Assembly (NCBI GenBank): GCA_022566535.1
Contig: JADFIR010000002.1
Location: 62,001-126,000, forward strand
Direction of reading: 5' to 3'
Length of the DNA stretch: 64,000 nt
Source: Planctomycetota bacterium
GTDB taxonomy: Bacteria; Planctomycetota; Phycisphaerae; Phycisphaerales; SM1A02
The first letter of the stretch is position 1; each line of letters starts with the position of its first letter. This document shows, piece after piece, positions 41,451 through 49,598 of the stretch. The position numbers and the translations under genes were made by a program. The notes under the pieces were generated by a model that saw only the letters and a program-made list of their open reading frames with translations, made no database searches and was not told the DNA's origin.

Positions 41451-42926
41451 ATGCGGATGCCACAGCCAAGCACCATCGCAATCGGGATTGCCGGCTTGAT
41501 CGGCCTTGAGGCGATCGCCGACATTCCACCACATCCCCAGCAAATCGTCTTTGCCCCGCTGGTGTTCGAGCCGCCGCAGGCAGGGGAATACCGCCACACG
41601 CTGGACAACGGCGTGGCGGTGTATCTCGCCCCGAGTCACGAGTTCCCGCTGATCAACATGGTATTCACGTTCAAAGGTGGGCGGTACCTGGACCCTTCGG
41701 ACCAGGTGGGCCTGGCCGCTGCCACGGGAGCCATGATGCGCCGTGGCGGCACGACCACCGTCTCGGCCCATGACATGGACGAAGAGTTCGATTTCCTGGC
41801 CGCGAACGCTTCAAGCTCCGCCGGCCCCACACAGTCCAACGCCTCGCTGAACTGCCTAGCCTCCAACTTCGGCCAATGTTTCGCGCTGTTCATGGACATG
41901 GTCCGCAATCCCGGCTTTCAGGAGAGTCGCCTCGCGCTCTACAAGCAGGAGACGCTTGAGCAGATGAAACAGCGCAACGACCACGCGGCCCGAATCCTCT
42001 CCCGTGAATGGCGGTTCCTGCTGTACGGCGACGATCACTTCGAGGCCGCATTGCCGACCGAGTCGTCGATCGAGTCGCTGACGGCTGGCGACCTTCAGTC
42101 GATGCCTCGGCGAATCTTTCATCCGGGGAATCTGATCGTGGCGGTGACCGGCGACTTTGAGCCGAAGATCATGCTCCAGAAGCTCCAGGACGCGTTTGAT
42201 GGCTGGGTGATCGGTGAGCCGGTTTCCGACCCGCCGGCCCCGCAGGCGACGTTTGAACCGGGCGTGTACCACGTCGAGAAGGACATCCCTCAGGGGAGGG
42301 TCTCGATCGGCCTGCGCGCAATTCGCCGCGATGATCCCGACTACTTCCCGATGCTGCTGATGAACCGGATTCTCGGCGGGGGCGGGTTTGTCAGCCGCAT
42401 CGTCAGCCGTGTACGCAGCGACGAGGGGCTGGCCTACTCCGCACGCTCAGCCATGAGCCCTCGCGTCCACTACCGGGGGGAGTTTCGGGCATCGTTCCAA
42501 TCCAAGAATCGCACCGTCGCCCTGGCCATGAAGATCATCCTCCAAGAGATCCAACGCATCCGAAGCGAGCCCGTGAGCGACGACGAGCTCGCGACCGCTC
42601 AGAACGCTTTGATCGAGACGTTTCCCAGGACATTTGAGTCCAAGGCCGGCATGCTCAACGTCTTCGTCAACGATGAACTGACCAATCGAGAGCCCGACTA
42701 CTGGCAGACCTACCGGGACAACGTCCGCGCGGTGACCGCGGCTGACATCATGCGGGTCGCGCAGACCTACCTCGTTGCTGACCAAATGGCGATGCTTGTC
42801 GTGGGCAAGTGGGGCGAGATCGCCTCCGGCGACCTGGAGGGTCGGGCCAACATGAGCGATTTCTTCAGCGGGGCCGTCACCCATTTGCCGTTGCGCGATC
42901 CGCTGACGCTTCGGCCGAGTAACTAA
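41451..42926 (+). CDS. M16 family peptidase-like protein, non-catalytic partner
   Basis: 491 residues, 19 bases after the catalytic M16 gene. It has the fold (YRHTLDNGVAVYLAPSHEFP, FTFKGGRYLDPSDQVGLAAA, HPGNLIVAVTGDF near the middle and MNRILGGGGFVSRIVSRVRS in the C-terminal domain), but where the zinc motif should be it reads AAATGAMMRRGGT, so no HxxEH. Such inactive subunits shape the chamber of the active partner. A signal peptide is weak (IAIGIAGLIGLEAIADIP), so it is probably exported with its partner. Confidence 0.88.
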   Translation: MRMPQPSTIAIGIAGLIGLEAIADIPPHPQQIVFAPLVFEPPQAGEYRHTLDNGVAVYLAPSHEFPLINMVFTFKGGRYLDPSDQVGLAAATGAMMRRGGTTTVSAHDMDEEFDFLAANASSSAGPTQSNASLNCLASNFGQCFALFMDMVRNPGFQESRLALYKQETLEQMKQRNDHAARILSREWRFLLYGDDHFEAALPTESSIESLTAGDLQSMPRRIFHPGNLIVAVTGDFEPKIMLQKLQDAFDGWVIGEPVSDPPAPQATFEPGVYHVEKDIPQGRVSIGLRAIRRDDPDYFPMLLMNRILGGGGFVSRIVSRVRSDEGLAYSARSAMSPRVHYRGEFRASFQSKNRTVALAMKIILQEIQRIRSEPVSDDELATAQNALIETFPRTFESKAGMLNVFVNDELTNREPDYWQTYRDNVRAVTAADIMRVAQTYLVADQMAMLVVGKWGEIASGDLEGRANMSDFFSGAVTHLPLRDPLTLRPSN

Positions 42927-43085
42927 CGACCATTGCGTCATTGTCAGCTTCCGCGCTTGGCCCGGATGCGAGACCATTGACGTTGCGAGGGGCGCGCCCG
43001 CCGAAGCCGTGTTGTCGCCGCCGGTACCTCCCGCGCGCGTTTCGTGGGCTTGCTTGGGCGTCCGTACTCGCTACATTGCCCGGCC

Positions 43086-43925
43086 ATGAGTAGGAAGCAC
43101 ACGATCACGAGAACGCGTAAGCGCCGCAGCCGGCGTACCGCGGCCGCCAGCGACAAGCATGAGCTCTATGAGCTTTCCGTCCAGGAGCCGGAAGCTGAAT
43201 GCGACTTCATCGACCAGGTATGGAAGGAGCGCCGGCGCCGGCTGGCCCGTCACATCCGCGAGGACTTCTGCGGCACAGCCCTCACCGCTGTCGAATGGGT
43301 CAAGCGGCGGAAGACCAATACGGCGATCGGTGTCGATATCGACGCCTCAGTGCTCGCTTGGGCCAAGGCGAAGCTCCCCGAGCGCCTTGATAACGAGCAG
43401 CGTCGGCGGTTGACCTTGCGCCGGGCTGATGTTCGGCGGGTCAGAACGCCCGCCGTGGACTGCGTCTTGGCCATGAACTTCAGCTATTTCATCTTCAAGA
43501 CGCGCGACGAAATGCGCCGGTACTTCAGGCGAGTCCACCTGGCATTGGCGAAGGACGGTCTGTTTCTGCTCGACGCCTACGGTGGAAGCGATGCGTTCCT
43601 GGAGATCCAGGAGAAGCGCCGTGTCAAGGGATTCACCTACGTCTGGGATCAGAGCCTCTACAACCCTGTCACCGGCGAAGCGATCAATTACATTCATTTC
43701 CGCTTTCCAGATGAGACTGAGCTCCGCAAAGCATTCACGTACGACTGGCGGCTTTGGACCCTGCCTGAACTGCGGGAGCTGCTCGCTGAGGCCGGGTTTG
43801 CAAAGGTGACGGTCTATTGGGAAGGGACCGACGAGGAGACCGGCGAGGGCGATGACGAGTTCCGCCCCTCGGCCCGCGGCGAAGCCTGCCCAGGCTGGAT
43901 CGCCTATCTGGTCGCCCAAGAGTAA
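43086..43925 (+). CDS. Class I SAM-dependent methyltransferase
   Basis: About 279 residues. After a strongly basic N-terminus (KHTITRTRKRRSRRTAAAS) come REDFCGTALTAVEWVKRR as motif I, with the unusual Gly-poor DFCGTA found in one family of planctomycete and proteobacterial methyltransferases, then IGVDIDASVLAWAKAKL, VDCVLAMNFSYFIFKTRDEM and LAKDGLFLLDAYGG. The C-terminal part ends in an acidic stretch (EGTDEETGEGDDEF). The substrate is unknown. The ATG at 43086 is chosen because the open frame upstream (from 43044) has no family features. Confidence 0.78.
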   Translation: MSRKHTITRTRKRRSRRTAAASDKHELYELSVQEPEAECDFIDQVWKERRRRLARHIREDFCGTALTAVEWVKRRKTNTAIGVDIDASVLAWAKAKLPERLDNEQRRRLTLRRADVRRVRTPAVDCVLAMNFSYFIFKTRDEMRRYFRRVHLALAKDGLFLLDAYGGSDAFLEIQEKRRVKGFTYVWDQSLYNPVTGEAINYIHFRFPDETELRKAFTYDWRLWTLPELRELLAEAGFAKVTVYWEGTDEETGEGDDEFRPSARGEACPGWIAYLVAQE

Positions 43926-44045
43926 TCGACCTCTTCGTGTCGCGATCCTTCCAGGTTGAGACACGCACCGCCAGTGACGTTGCGCTAGGCTTGTTCAGTG
44001 ACCCAGGCGACACTGAATGGGCCAGGCAATACGAGCATCTGAATC

Positions 44046-44579
44046 ATGCCGCCGATCCAGGATCCTCGGTTCTCGAAAGCCCGATGGAACGAAACGCTCC
44101 AAGAGCAGCGCGAAGCCACCGAGCGCGCCGACCGCAAGGAGTACATCAAGCCGCTATTGATGTTGGTCATCGGGGGCGGGGTTGTCATGGCGCTCTTGAC
44201 GTTCGCTGGGAGTGGTGACCCAGACGAGCTCTCGGGGCCTGTCGCGGCGCTACTTTATCCGGTTGGATTAGTGTTCAAGCTGTTCTTCGGCGTCGCCGGC
44301 CTCTGGCTGGCGGCAAAGGTCTGGCTGGGCGGGGTCGGACCGCTCGGGCTGGCAATTCTCCGCCTCGCCGGCATCTACTCGGCCACGGATCTGATCGCGA
44401 TCCTCGCCGCCCCTCTGCATTTTCTCGGTTGGTTCGTCTATCTGGTCTGCTACGTTGGGTTGTTGGCCTGGCTATTTGACCTGGAGGCCATCGAATCAAT
44501 TATGCTGGCCTTGATCACCTTTGTGCTGAAAGTCCTCGCCGACTTCGCGATCATCTCCCTGCTGGGCGGGGTATTCTGA
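44046..44579 (+). CDS. Small multi-pass membrane protein, unknown
   Basis: 177 residues. A charged N-terminal ~32 residues (RWNETLQEQREATERADRKE) precede about four hydrophobic helices: LLMLVIGGGVVMALLTFAG, AALLYPVGLVFKLFFGVAGLW, FLGWFVYLVCYVGLLAWLF and LALITFVLKVLADFAIISLL, with a further hydrophobic stretch around residues 95-120. It resembles short inner-membrane proteins near isoprenoid genes in planctomycetes, but I recognise no family. The polyprenyl synthase gene follows 140 bases later. Confidence 0.65.
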   Translation: MPPIQDPRFSKARWNETLQEQREATERADRKEYIKPLLMLVIGGGVVMALLTFAGSGDPDELSGPVAALLYPVGLVFKLFFGVAGLWLAAKVWLGGVGPLGLAILRLAGIYSATDLIAILAAPLHFLGWFVYLVCYVGLLAWLFDLEAIESIMLALITFVLKVLADFAIISLLGGVF

Positions 44580-44719
44580 CTGCGGCGTTGGCGAGCAGCG
44601 GTGAGTGACGGATCCGTCGCCGAGGCGGCGTCCACGCTGACCCCCGTGCCGAATCGCCTACAATCTGCCGCTGAGTCTCCGCTCCCGCCAGACAATGCTG
44701 CCACTCAGGACACCCCTCC

Positions 44720-45730
44720 ATGCCCGGCATGCTCAACCTCGTCGAAATCGATCTTACCCTCGCCGCGATGCTCGATGAGCAACTTGAGGACGTGGAGCTG
44801 ATTCTCCAACGGCAGGTGGCCAGCGATCTCTCCGCGGTGAACGCCCTGTGCTGTCATATCGAGCAGTACGGCGGCAAGCGAATTCGCCCGATGTTGGTGC
44901 TCCTGTCGGGTCTCGCCGCCGGCCCGCCGCCGTGGGATGGGTCGGCGCTGGGCGAGAAGCATCGCGTGATCGCAGCCGTGGTCGAGATGATCCACCTCGC
45001 CACGCTGGTTCATGACGACGTGCTCGACGAGGCCCGGATTCGTCGACGTGTGGCGACGGTCAACCACCTGCGCGGCAACGAGACGGCTGTAATCCTCGGC
45101 GATTATCTGATCTCCAACGCCTTCCACCTCTGCTCGTCCCTCAAGGACCCGACGATCAATCTGAGCCTGGGAGAGGTGACGAACACCCTTTGCGAGGGCG
45201 AGCTTCTCCAGCTTCACCATCGTGACGACTGCGATCTCGACGAGCAGACCTACCTCGAGATTGCTCGTCGAAAGACGGCGTCGTTGATCGGCGAATGTTG
45301 CCGACTCGGGGCGATGCTCTCCGACCACGACGGCTCCGGTTCGATCTGCAGATCGATGCGCAGCTTCGGATTCCAGCTGGGGGTCGCCTTCCAGATCCAG
45401 GACGATCTGCTGGACATTACCGGCGACGAATCCATCGTTGGCAAATCACTGGGCAAGGATCTGGATTCGGGCAATGTGACGCTGCCTTTGATCCGATATC
45501 TCGCCTCCGCCAACCCTGCTGATCGCAGCACAACGCTGCGCCAGTTTGCCCAACGCAACGCAGAGCAGCTACGGATTCGGCTGATGGAAAGCGGCGCGGT
45601 TCGCAACGCCCAGCGCGAGGCGAGATACCTGGTGGAGCATGCAAAGGCCGAGCTCTCCTGCCTAGTGGCCAGCCCGGCCCGGGACCTGCTGGCGGCGCTC
45701 GCTGAGGCCGTGATCTCCCGGCGGTTCTAA
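44720..45730 (+). CDS. ispB: Polyprenyl diphosphate synthase (long-chain trans type)
   Basis: The enzyme condenses isopentenyl units into the tail of quinones or another long polyprenyl. The 336-residue protein has the three family marks: GGKRIRPMLVLLSG near residue 53, the first Asp-rich motif LVHDDVLDEARIRRR near 97 and the second QIQDDLLDITGD near 230. The length and the lack of bulky residues just before the first motif are compatible with a C35-C45 product, but chain length cannot be fixed by eye. A 40-bp dispersed repeat starts 11 bases after the stop. Confidence 0.9.
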   Translation: MPGMLNLVEIDLTLAAMLDEQLEDVELILQRQVASDLSAVNALCCHIEQYGGKRIRPMLVLLSGLAAGPPPWDGSALGEKHRVIAAVVEMIHLATLVHDDVLDEARIRRRVATVNHLRGNETAVILGDYLISNAFHLCSSLKDPTINLSLGEVTNTLCEGELLQLHHRDDCDLDEQTYLEIARRKTASLIGECCRLGAMLSDHDGSGSICRSMRSFGFQLGVAFQIQDDLLDITGDESIVGKSLGKDLDSGNVTLPLIRYLASANPADRSTTLRQFAQRNAEQLRIRLMESGAVRNAQREARYLVEHAKAELSCLVASPARDLLAALAEAVISRRF

Positions 45731-45740
45731 AAGCCGTTGG

Positions 45741-45780
45741 CTCTTGGCTCTCCTGGGCATTCCTTGAGACTCTGCGGTCA
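45741..45780. repeat. 40-bp dispersed repeat, copy 2 (after ispB)
   Basis: Matches 32621-32660 at 32 of 40 bases (CTCTTGGCTCTCCTGGGC, later GACTCTGCGGTCA). It sits immediately downstream of ispB and ahead of a convergent small gene. The tail resembles the low-complexity CTCTGCGGTGA repeats scattered in planctomycete and cyanobacterial genomes. Confidence 0.6.
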
Positions 45781-45809
45781 GTCAATCGCCGCGGCCTGGC
45801 AACCGCTAC

Positions 45810-46124
45810 TTACTTCGTCGCGGAGGACGCCTGTTTGCAATGCAGAATCAGGGCTTCGATCTTTTCGCAGATCGCCGACGCTTGGGCCTCTTCGGCGAAG
45901 AGCACGGCTTCAAGGTCGGCGGCGGACTCGCCAATGCCGGCATGGCCGGCTCCCTCGGCCAACGACGTGAGCTGGCTGGCAAGGATGCGCAGCTGGACCA
46001 TCTCGCCTGCCTGCCAGGACTCACGAATCAGTTGCGTCTGTGCCTGCAGATCGTTGAGCCGGCGATCAATGTGATCGCCCGGCGGTCCCAGCGGCTCCTT
46101 GTTCTGCCCTGCAGGTGGCGACAT
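45810..46124 (-). CDS. Small helical Hpt-like protein
   Basis: About 104 residues from the ATG at 46124 (an in-frame ATG at 46163 is possible). After a short disordered start the sequence is four-helix-like: RRLNDLQAQTQLIRESW, MVQLRILASQLTSLAEGAGH, AGIGESAADLEAVLFAEEAQ and ASAICEKIEALILHC. The order and the small-residue run after the second helix recall histidine phosphotransfer domains, but where Hpt proteins have AHxLKG this reads SQLTSLAEG, so the phosphorylatable His appears missing. It may be a pseudo-Hpt or an unrelated bundle. It is not next to a sensor kinase. Confidence 0.5.
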   Translation of the reverse strand: MSPPAGQNKEPLGPPGDHIDRRLNDLQAQTQLIRESWQAGEMVQLRILASQLTSLAEGAGHAGIGESAADLEAVLFAEEAQASAICEKIEALILHCKQASSATK

Positions 46125-46426
46125 AGACCATTCATCGGCGCAAGCGCCGCGCAACTTGCCCACACCCGCGTGGCGTTCTTGATCTCATTGCATTGAGGAC
46201 CCCAATCGATGCCGTGGGGGCGCGATACCGGACGACAGCCGGCTGACGGCCGCAGCAGACTCGGCGGCCGTATCGTCCTGAAGGGGCGAGCCTTCACTGC
46301 GCATTTCGCCATGACCGCCGGGGCAATCTCCTACCAAACTGACCAGCAGGGTGTCGAATGGGGCTCCTTTGAGGCCAACAGCCCGGTGGTCGAGTGAGGA
46401 AACTGCTTGCGATAGGATCACGCTTC

Positions 46427-47146
46427 ATGTGCGGACGGTATGCATTGACCACGCCGCCGGAGGTCCTGGCCGCTCTGCTTCACCTCCAGCGGATGGAATA
46501 TGACCTTGTGCCCCGATACAACATCGCGCCGACACAGATGGTTGCCGTGGTCCGGGCCGACGCCGAGCGACGACGTGAGCTGGTCCCGATGCGGTGGGGG
46601 CTGATTCCATTCTGGGCGAAGGACCGAACTATCGGAGCACGGATGATCAACGCCCGCAGCGAATCGGCGGCTCTGAAGCCGGCATTCCGCCAGGCGATGC
46701 GACGCAGACGATGCCTCATTCCCGCCAGCGGTTTCTACGAGTGGAAGAAGCTCGGCAAGCGGAAGCAGCCGTACTATATTCGCCGCACCGATGATGCGCC
46801 GTTGGGCTTCGCGGGCTTGTGGGAATCCTGGAATGATCCCGAAGGCGGTGAGACGCTTGAGTCCTGCACGATCCTCACCACCGACTCGAACGACCTCCTA
46901 CGGCAAGTGCACGATCGGATGCCGGTCATTCTCGATCCGGATGGATATGACCTATGGCTCGACCCGGACGAAGAGGACCCGCAACGAGTCGTACGGTTGC
47001 TGGCCGCTGCGCCGAGTGAGGTCTTCTCGGTCTACCGGGTGCACACACGGGTGAACTCTCCTGGGAATGACGACGCCTCGCTGATCGAACCTCTACCAGC
47101 TGACACCCAGGAGCGAGGGTCGCAAGACTCCGGGCTGCCTACGTAA
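46427..47146 (+). CDS. SRAP (YedK/HMCES-type) abasic-site-binding protein
   Basis: SRAP proteins form a thiazolidine crosslink to abasic sites in single-stranded DNA through Cys2 and shield them. The start at 46427 gives MCGRYALT, which fixes Cys2; the open frame extends upstream but would remove this function. Asn75 (ARMINARSE), Glu105 (ASGFYEWK) and His162 (QVHDRMPVIL) fall at the positions known for E. coli YedK (Asn75, Glu105, His160). The protein is 239 residues, slightly longer than YedK owing to a C-terminal tail. It lies 117 bases before the imuA-imuB-dnaE2 cassette, a fitting damage-tolerance context. Confidence 0.93.
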   Translation: MCGRYALTTPPEVLAALLHLQRMEYDLVPRYNIAPTQMVAVVRADAERRRELVPMRWGLIPFWAKDRTIGARMINARSESAALKPAFRQAMRRRRCLIPASGFYEWKKLGKRKQPYYIRRTDDAPLGFAGLWESWNDPEGGETLESCTILTTDSNDLLRQVHDRMPVILDPDGYDLWLDPDEEDPQRVVRLLAAAPSEVFSVYRVHTRVNSPGNDDASLIEPLPADTQERGSQDSGLPT

Positions 47147-47231
47147 CCGTTTGGAGTGGTTCTACGGCACGGGTGGCCCTGCGGCCACAGAACCCATTCC
47201 CGCCCTGAAAATGGGGGTTTGGGGGGCTTGT

Positions 47232-47254
47232 CATATACCTAACACATACCTATC
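47232..47254 (+). promoter_or_regulatory. One-turn direct repeat upstream of imuA
   Basis: CATATACCTAAC (47232-47243) and CACATACCTATC (47243-47254) share 10 of 12 bases; the TACCTA cores at 47236 and 47247 are 11 bases apart, one helical turn. The pair ends 10 bases before the nearest imuA ATG (47264). imu cassettes are usually LexA-controlled, and some LexA boxes are direct repeats, but this motif matches none I know. Confidence 0.45.
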
Positions 47255-47263
47255 ATCTTGGCG

Positions 47264-48118
47264 ATGGTGGGTACCCCTTTCAAGATGAAAAGGGCGGGTT
47301 CGGTCACGCGGCAGCAGCTGGCGGAAATGATCGAAGCCATCGAGTTTCGCCGAGCCTCCAGGCCCCAAGCGAGCGTACCGACCGGCTGGAACGGTACGGC
47401 CGAAACACTGGCACGGGGAGTGATCCACGAGTGGTTTGGACTGACCGAAGCGCCTGAGCACTTCAATGCTGCCGAGCCTCGGGGCAATGGCTGTGCGAAC
47501 CAATGGTCGCCTCCCCTGTTGATCCTCACGCATCTGGCTCGGCAAGCGCTGGAAACGGTCGAGAAAACCAAGGAGCGATGGGTGGTGTGGATCGGTCGTC
47601 GCGTCTGGCCGCATCCCCGAGTCCTGGTCCGCGATGAGCACGGTCCAGACCGGCTCTTGCTCCAACAATCACTCTTTGTCGATCCACCGGATGAGGCGAG
47701 CCGCTTGTGGGCGATCGACCTGGCGCTGCGCTGCTCGGCGGTGACGGCGGTCGTCGCCGATGGCAGCCGATTGCGCATGGGTGAGACGCGAAGGGTGCAA
47801 CTCGCGGCCGAGCAAGGCTGCTCGCTGGCGTTGCTGGCCCGGCCACCGTGGGAACTGAAGCAACTATCGGCAGCGGTCACACGATGGCGCGTCCTTCGAG
47901 CGCCGTCGCCTGACTCCGGACCACGATGGATGATCGAACTCATGTGCTGCAAAGGCGTGCAGCAATTGGCGGCACGGAAGGCAGTTTCGTACTCGATACT
48001 GGAGTGGGACCGTGCAAAGGGTCGTGTCCGTCCATCTGCCCAGGTGGTCGATCAGCCGGATCCGGCGACAGCATCGCCTTGGCAGGTCAGCCACGGCGCC
48101 GTGCGGAGAACGGGATGA
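47264..48118 (+). CDS. imuA: ImuA-like mutasome protein
   Basis: About 284 residues. By position (directly ahead of imuB and dnaE2) and by shape this is ImuA, a degenerate RecA-like protein that with ImuB brings DnaE2 to damaged DNA. Visible features are the N-terminal helix VTRQQLAEMIEAIEFRRA, WVVWIGRRVWPHPRVLVRD, LWAIDLALRCSAVTAVVAD with SRLRMGETRRVQLAAEQ, and LLARPPWELKQLSAAVTRWR, the order typical of SulA/RecA-like ImuA. No Walker A is seen, as in many ImuA. Starts at 47264 or 47285 are both possible. Its last 107 bases overlap imuB in another frame. Confidence 0.8.
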   Translation: MVGTPFKMKRAGSVTRQQLAEMIEAIEFRRASRPQASVPTGWNGTAETLARGVIHEWFGLTEAPEHFNAAEPRGNGCANQWSPPLLILTHLARQALETVEKTKERWVVWIGRRVWPHPRVLVRDEHGPDRLLLQQSLFVDPPDEASRLWAIDLALRCSAVTAVVADGSRLRMGETRRVQLAAEQGCSLALLARPPWELKQLSAAVTRWRVLRAPSPDSGPRWMIELMCCKGVQQLAARKAVSYSILEWDRAKGRVRPSAQVVDQPDPATASPWQVSHGAVRRTG

Positions 48119-49595
48119 GGACCATGCCGCGTCGGCGATGGTGCTGGTGAAGATCGCCGCCGCTCGGCAGATCGTTGCCCGGTGCTGCGAGCGTTCTGCT
48201 GCGGCAGGTGTGCGGGAGGGGATGACGCTGACACACGCCCGCGCTGTGCTTGTGGGCACACCGCTGCGCGTGCATCCGTATGACCCGCTGGGCGATGAGG
48301 CTGCCCTCAAGGCGCTGGCGAGATGGGCCCTCCGATGTGCTCCGCTGGTCGCGCCCGATCCGCCGGACGGGTTGCTGATGGATGTCAGCGGATGCCGGCC
48401 CCTCTACGGAAACGAGCAGCGCCTCGTCAACACCTTCGCCGACCGCATCGGCCGGCTTGGCTTCCGCGCGCGCGTGGCCTGCGCAAGCACGTTCGGCTGT
48501 GCCTGGGCGGTCGCCAGATTCAGTGACCAAGAGCGATCCGTAATCGCCCACGGCCAGGAGCACCAAGCGCTCACGCCCCTTCCCATCGAGGCCTTGCGCA
48601 TCGACGAAGACACCGCTGCGGCGTTGCTCGAAGTCGGCATCGAGCGCATCGGTCATCTGTTTGCGCTGCCGCGACGGGAGCTCGTGGCTCGATTCGGCAG
48701 CCACCTGTTACTGCGGATGGACCAGGCGACAGGCGAGACGATCGAAGTGATCCAGCCACAGCACCCGGTCGAACCGCCCTCGGTCCAGCGCGTGTTTGAC
48801 GGTCCTGTCACGCAGCTTGAAGCGGTGATGCGTACCGTACGCAAACTGACTGAGGACCTCGCCGGCAAGTTGCAGCGCCTGGAAAGTGGTGTGCGGCGAC
48901 TTGACATAGTGTTCGACCGTCTCAATGTCGCAGCGCTGCGGGTGTTGATCACGCTCAGCCGCCCAAGCCGCGACGTGAAGCACCTTTGGTCGCTGTTGAA
49001 ACCCAAAGTTGAAACGATCCACATGGGGTTCGGGATCGAGCGGATCGCGCTGACGGCAACGGTTGTCGGGCGCCTCCGCCACGAGCAGATCGAACAGGCC
49101 GACGGGCAATGGCGATCAAGCGAGTCCGATGATGATGCACCCGCCGACCGCGCGTTTGGCGAACTCATCGACACGCTGGCGCAGCGGCTCGGACCCCACC
49201 GGACGGTGTGCGTTCATCCGGTCGAATCGCATCTGCCCGAACGATCGTTCCGTCAACACTCGGTCATGCAAACGCAACGCGCCCAGGGCGACGCAAAGCA
49301 AATCACCGCCTCGGATCGCCCGTCGATCCTGCTGGAGCGCCCCGAGCCGATCGACGTCATGGCCATCACTCCGGAAGGTCCGCCGTCATGGCTGCGCTGG
49401 CGCGGTGAGGAGCATCGGATTGTGACCGCGATCGGCCCCGAACGAATCGGCAACGTCTGGTGGAGCACGGATGTTTCCCCGACATGCCACTCCCAGCGCG
49501 ACTACTTCAAGGTTCAGGACGGCGCCGGCCGCTGGCTGTGGGTATATCGCGAGCGAGAGGCCGGCCGGTGGTTCGCGCACGGCGAGTGGGCGTGA
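48012..49595 (+). CDS. imuB: ImuB, inactive Y-family polymerase-like protein
   Basis: 527 residues. The GTG at 48012 (GGAG upstream) gives MQRVVSVHLPRWSISRIRR, the ImuB N-terminus (LPRWxxDRxxR). The palm/finger region shows GMTLTHARAV and DGLLMDVSGCRPLYG; the Y-family catalytic Asp-Glu pair is not there (PPDG stands in its place), as known for ImuB, which acts as a hub and not as a polymerase. A little-finger part and a C-terminal extension (YFKVQDGAGRWLWVYRER) follow; the latter lies where ImuB binds DnaE2 and the clamp. The start overlaps imuA by 107 bases, and dnaE2 starts three bases after its stop. Confidence 0.88.
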   Translation: MQRVVSVHLPRWSISRIRRQHRLGRSATAPCGERDEDHAASAMVLVKIAAARQIVARCCERSAAAGVREGMTLTHARAVLVGTPLRVHPYDPLGDEAALKALARWALRCAPLVAPDPPDGLLMDVSGCRPLYGNEQRLVNTFADRIGRLGFRARVACASTFGCAWAVARFSDQERSVIAHGQEHQALTPLPIEALRIDEDTAAALLEVGIERIGHLFALPRRELVARFGSHLLLRMDQATGETIEVIQPQHPVEPPSVQRVFDGPVTQLEAVMRTVRKLTEDLAGKLQRLESGVRRLDIVFDRLNVAALRVLITLSRPSRDVKHLWSLLKPKVETIHMGFGIERIALTATVVGRLRHEQIEQADGQWRSSESDDDAPADRAFGELIDTLAQRLGPHRTVCVHPVESHLPERSFRQHSVMQTQRAQGDAKQITASDRPSILLERPEPIDVMAITPEGPPSWLRWRGEEHRIVTAIGPERIGNVWWSTDVSPTCHSQRDYFKVQDGAGRWLWVYREREAGRWFAHGEWA

Positions 49596-49598
49596 TCA

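Noticed and set aside
46185-46421. Short frames on both strands between the Hpt-like gene and the SRAP gene
   Set aside because: Neither has a ribosome site or recognisable motif, and the region must hold the SRAP promoter.
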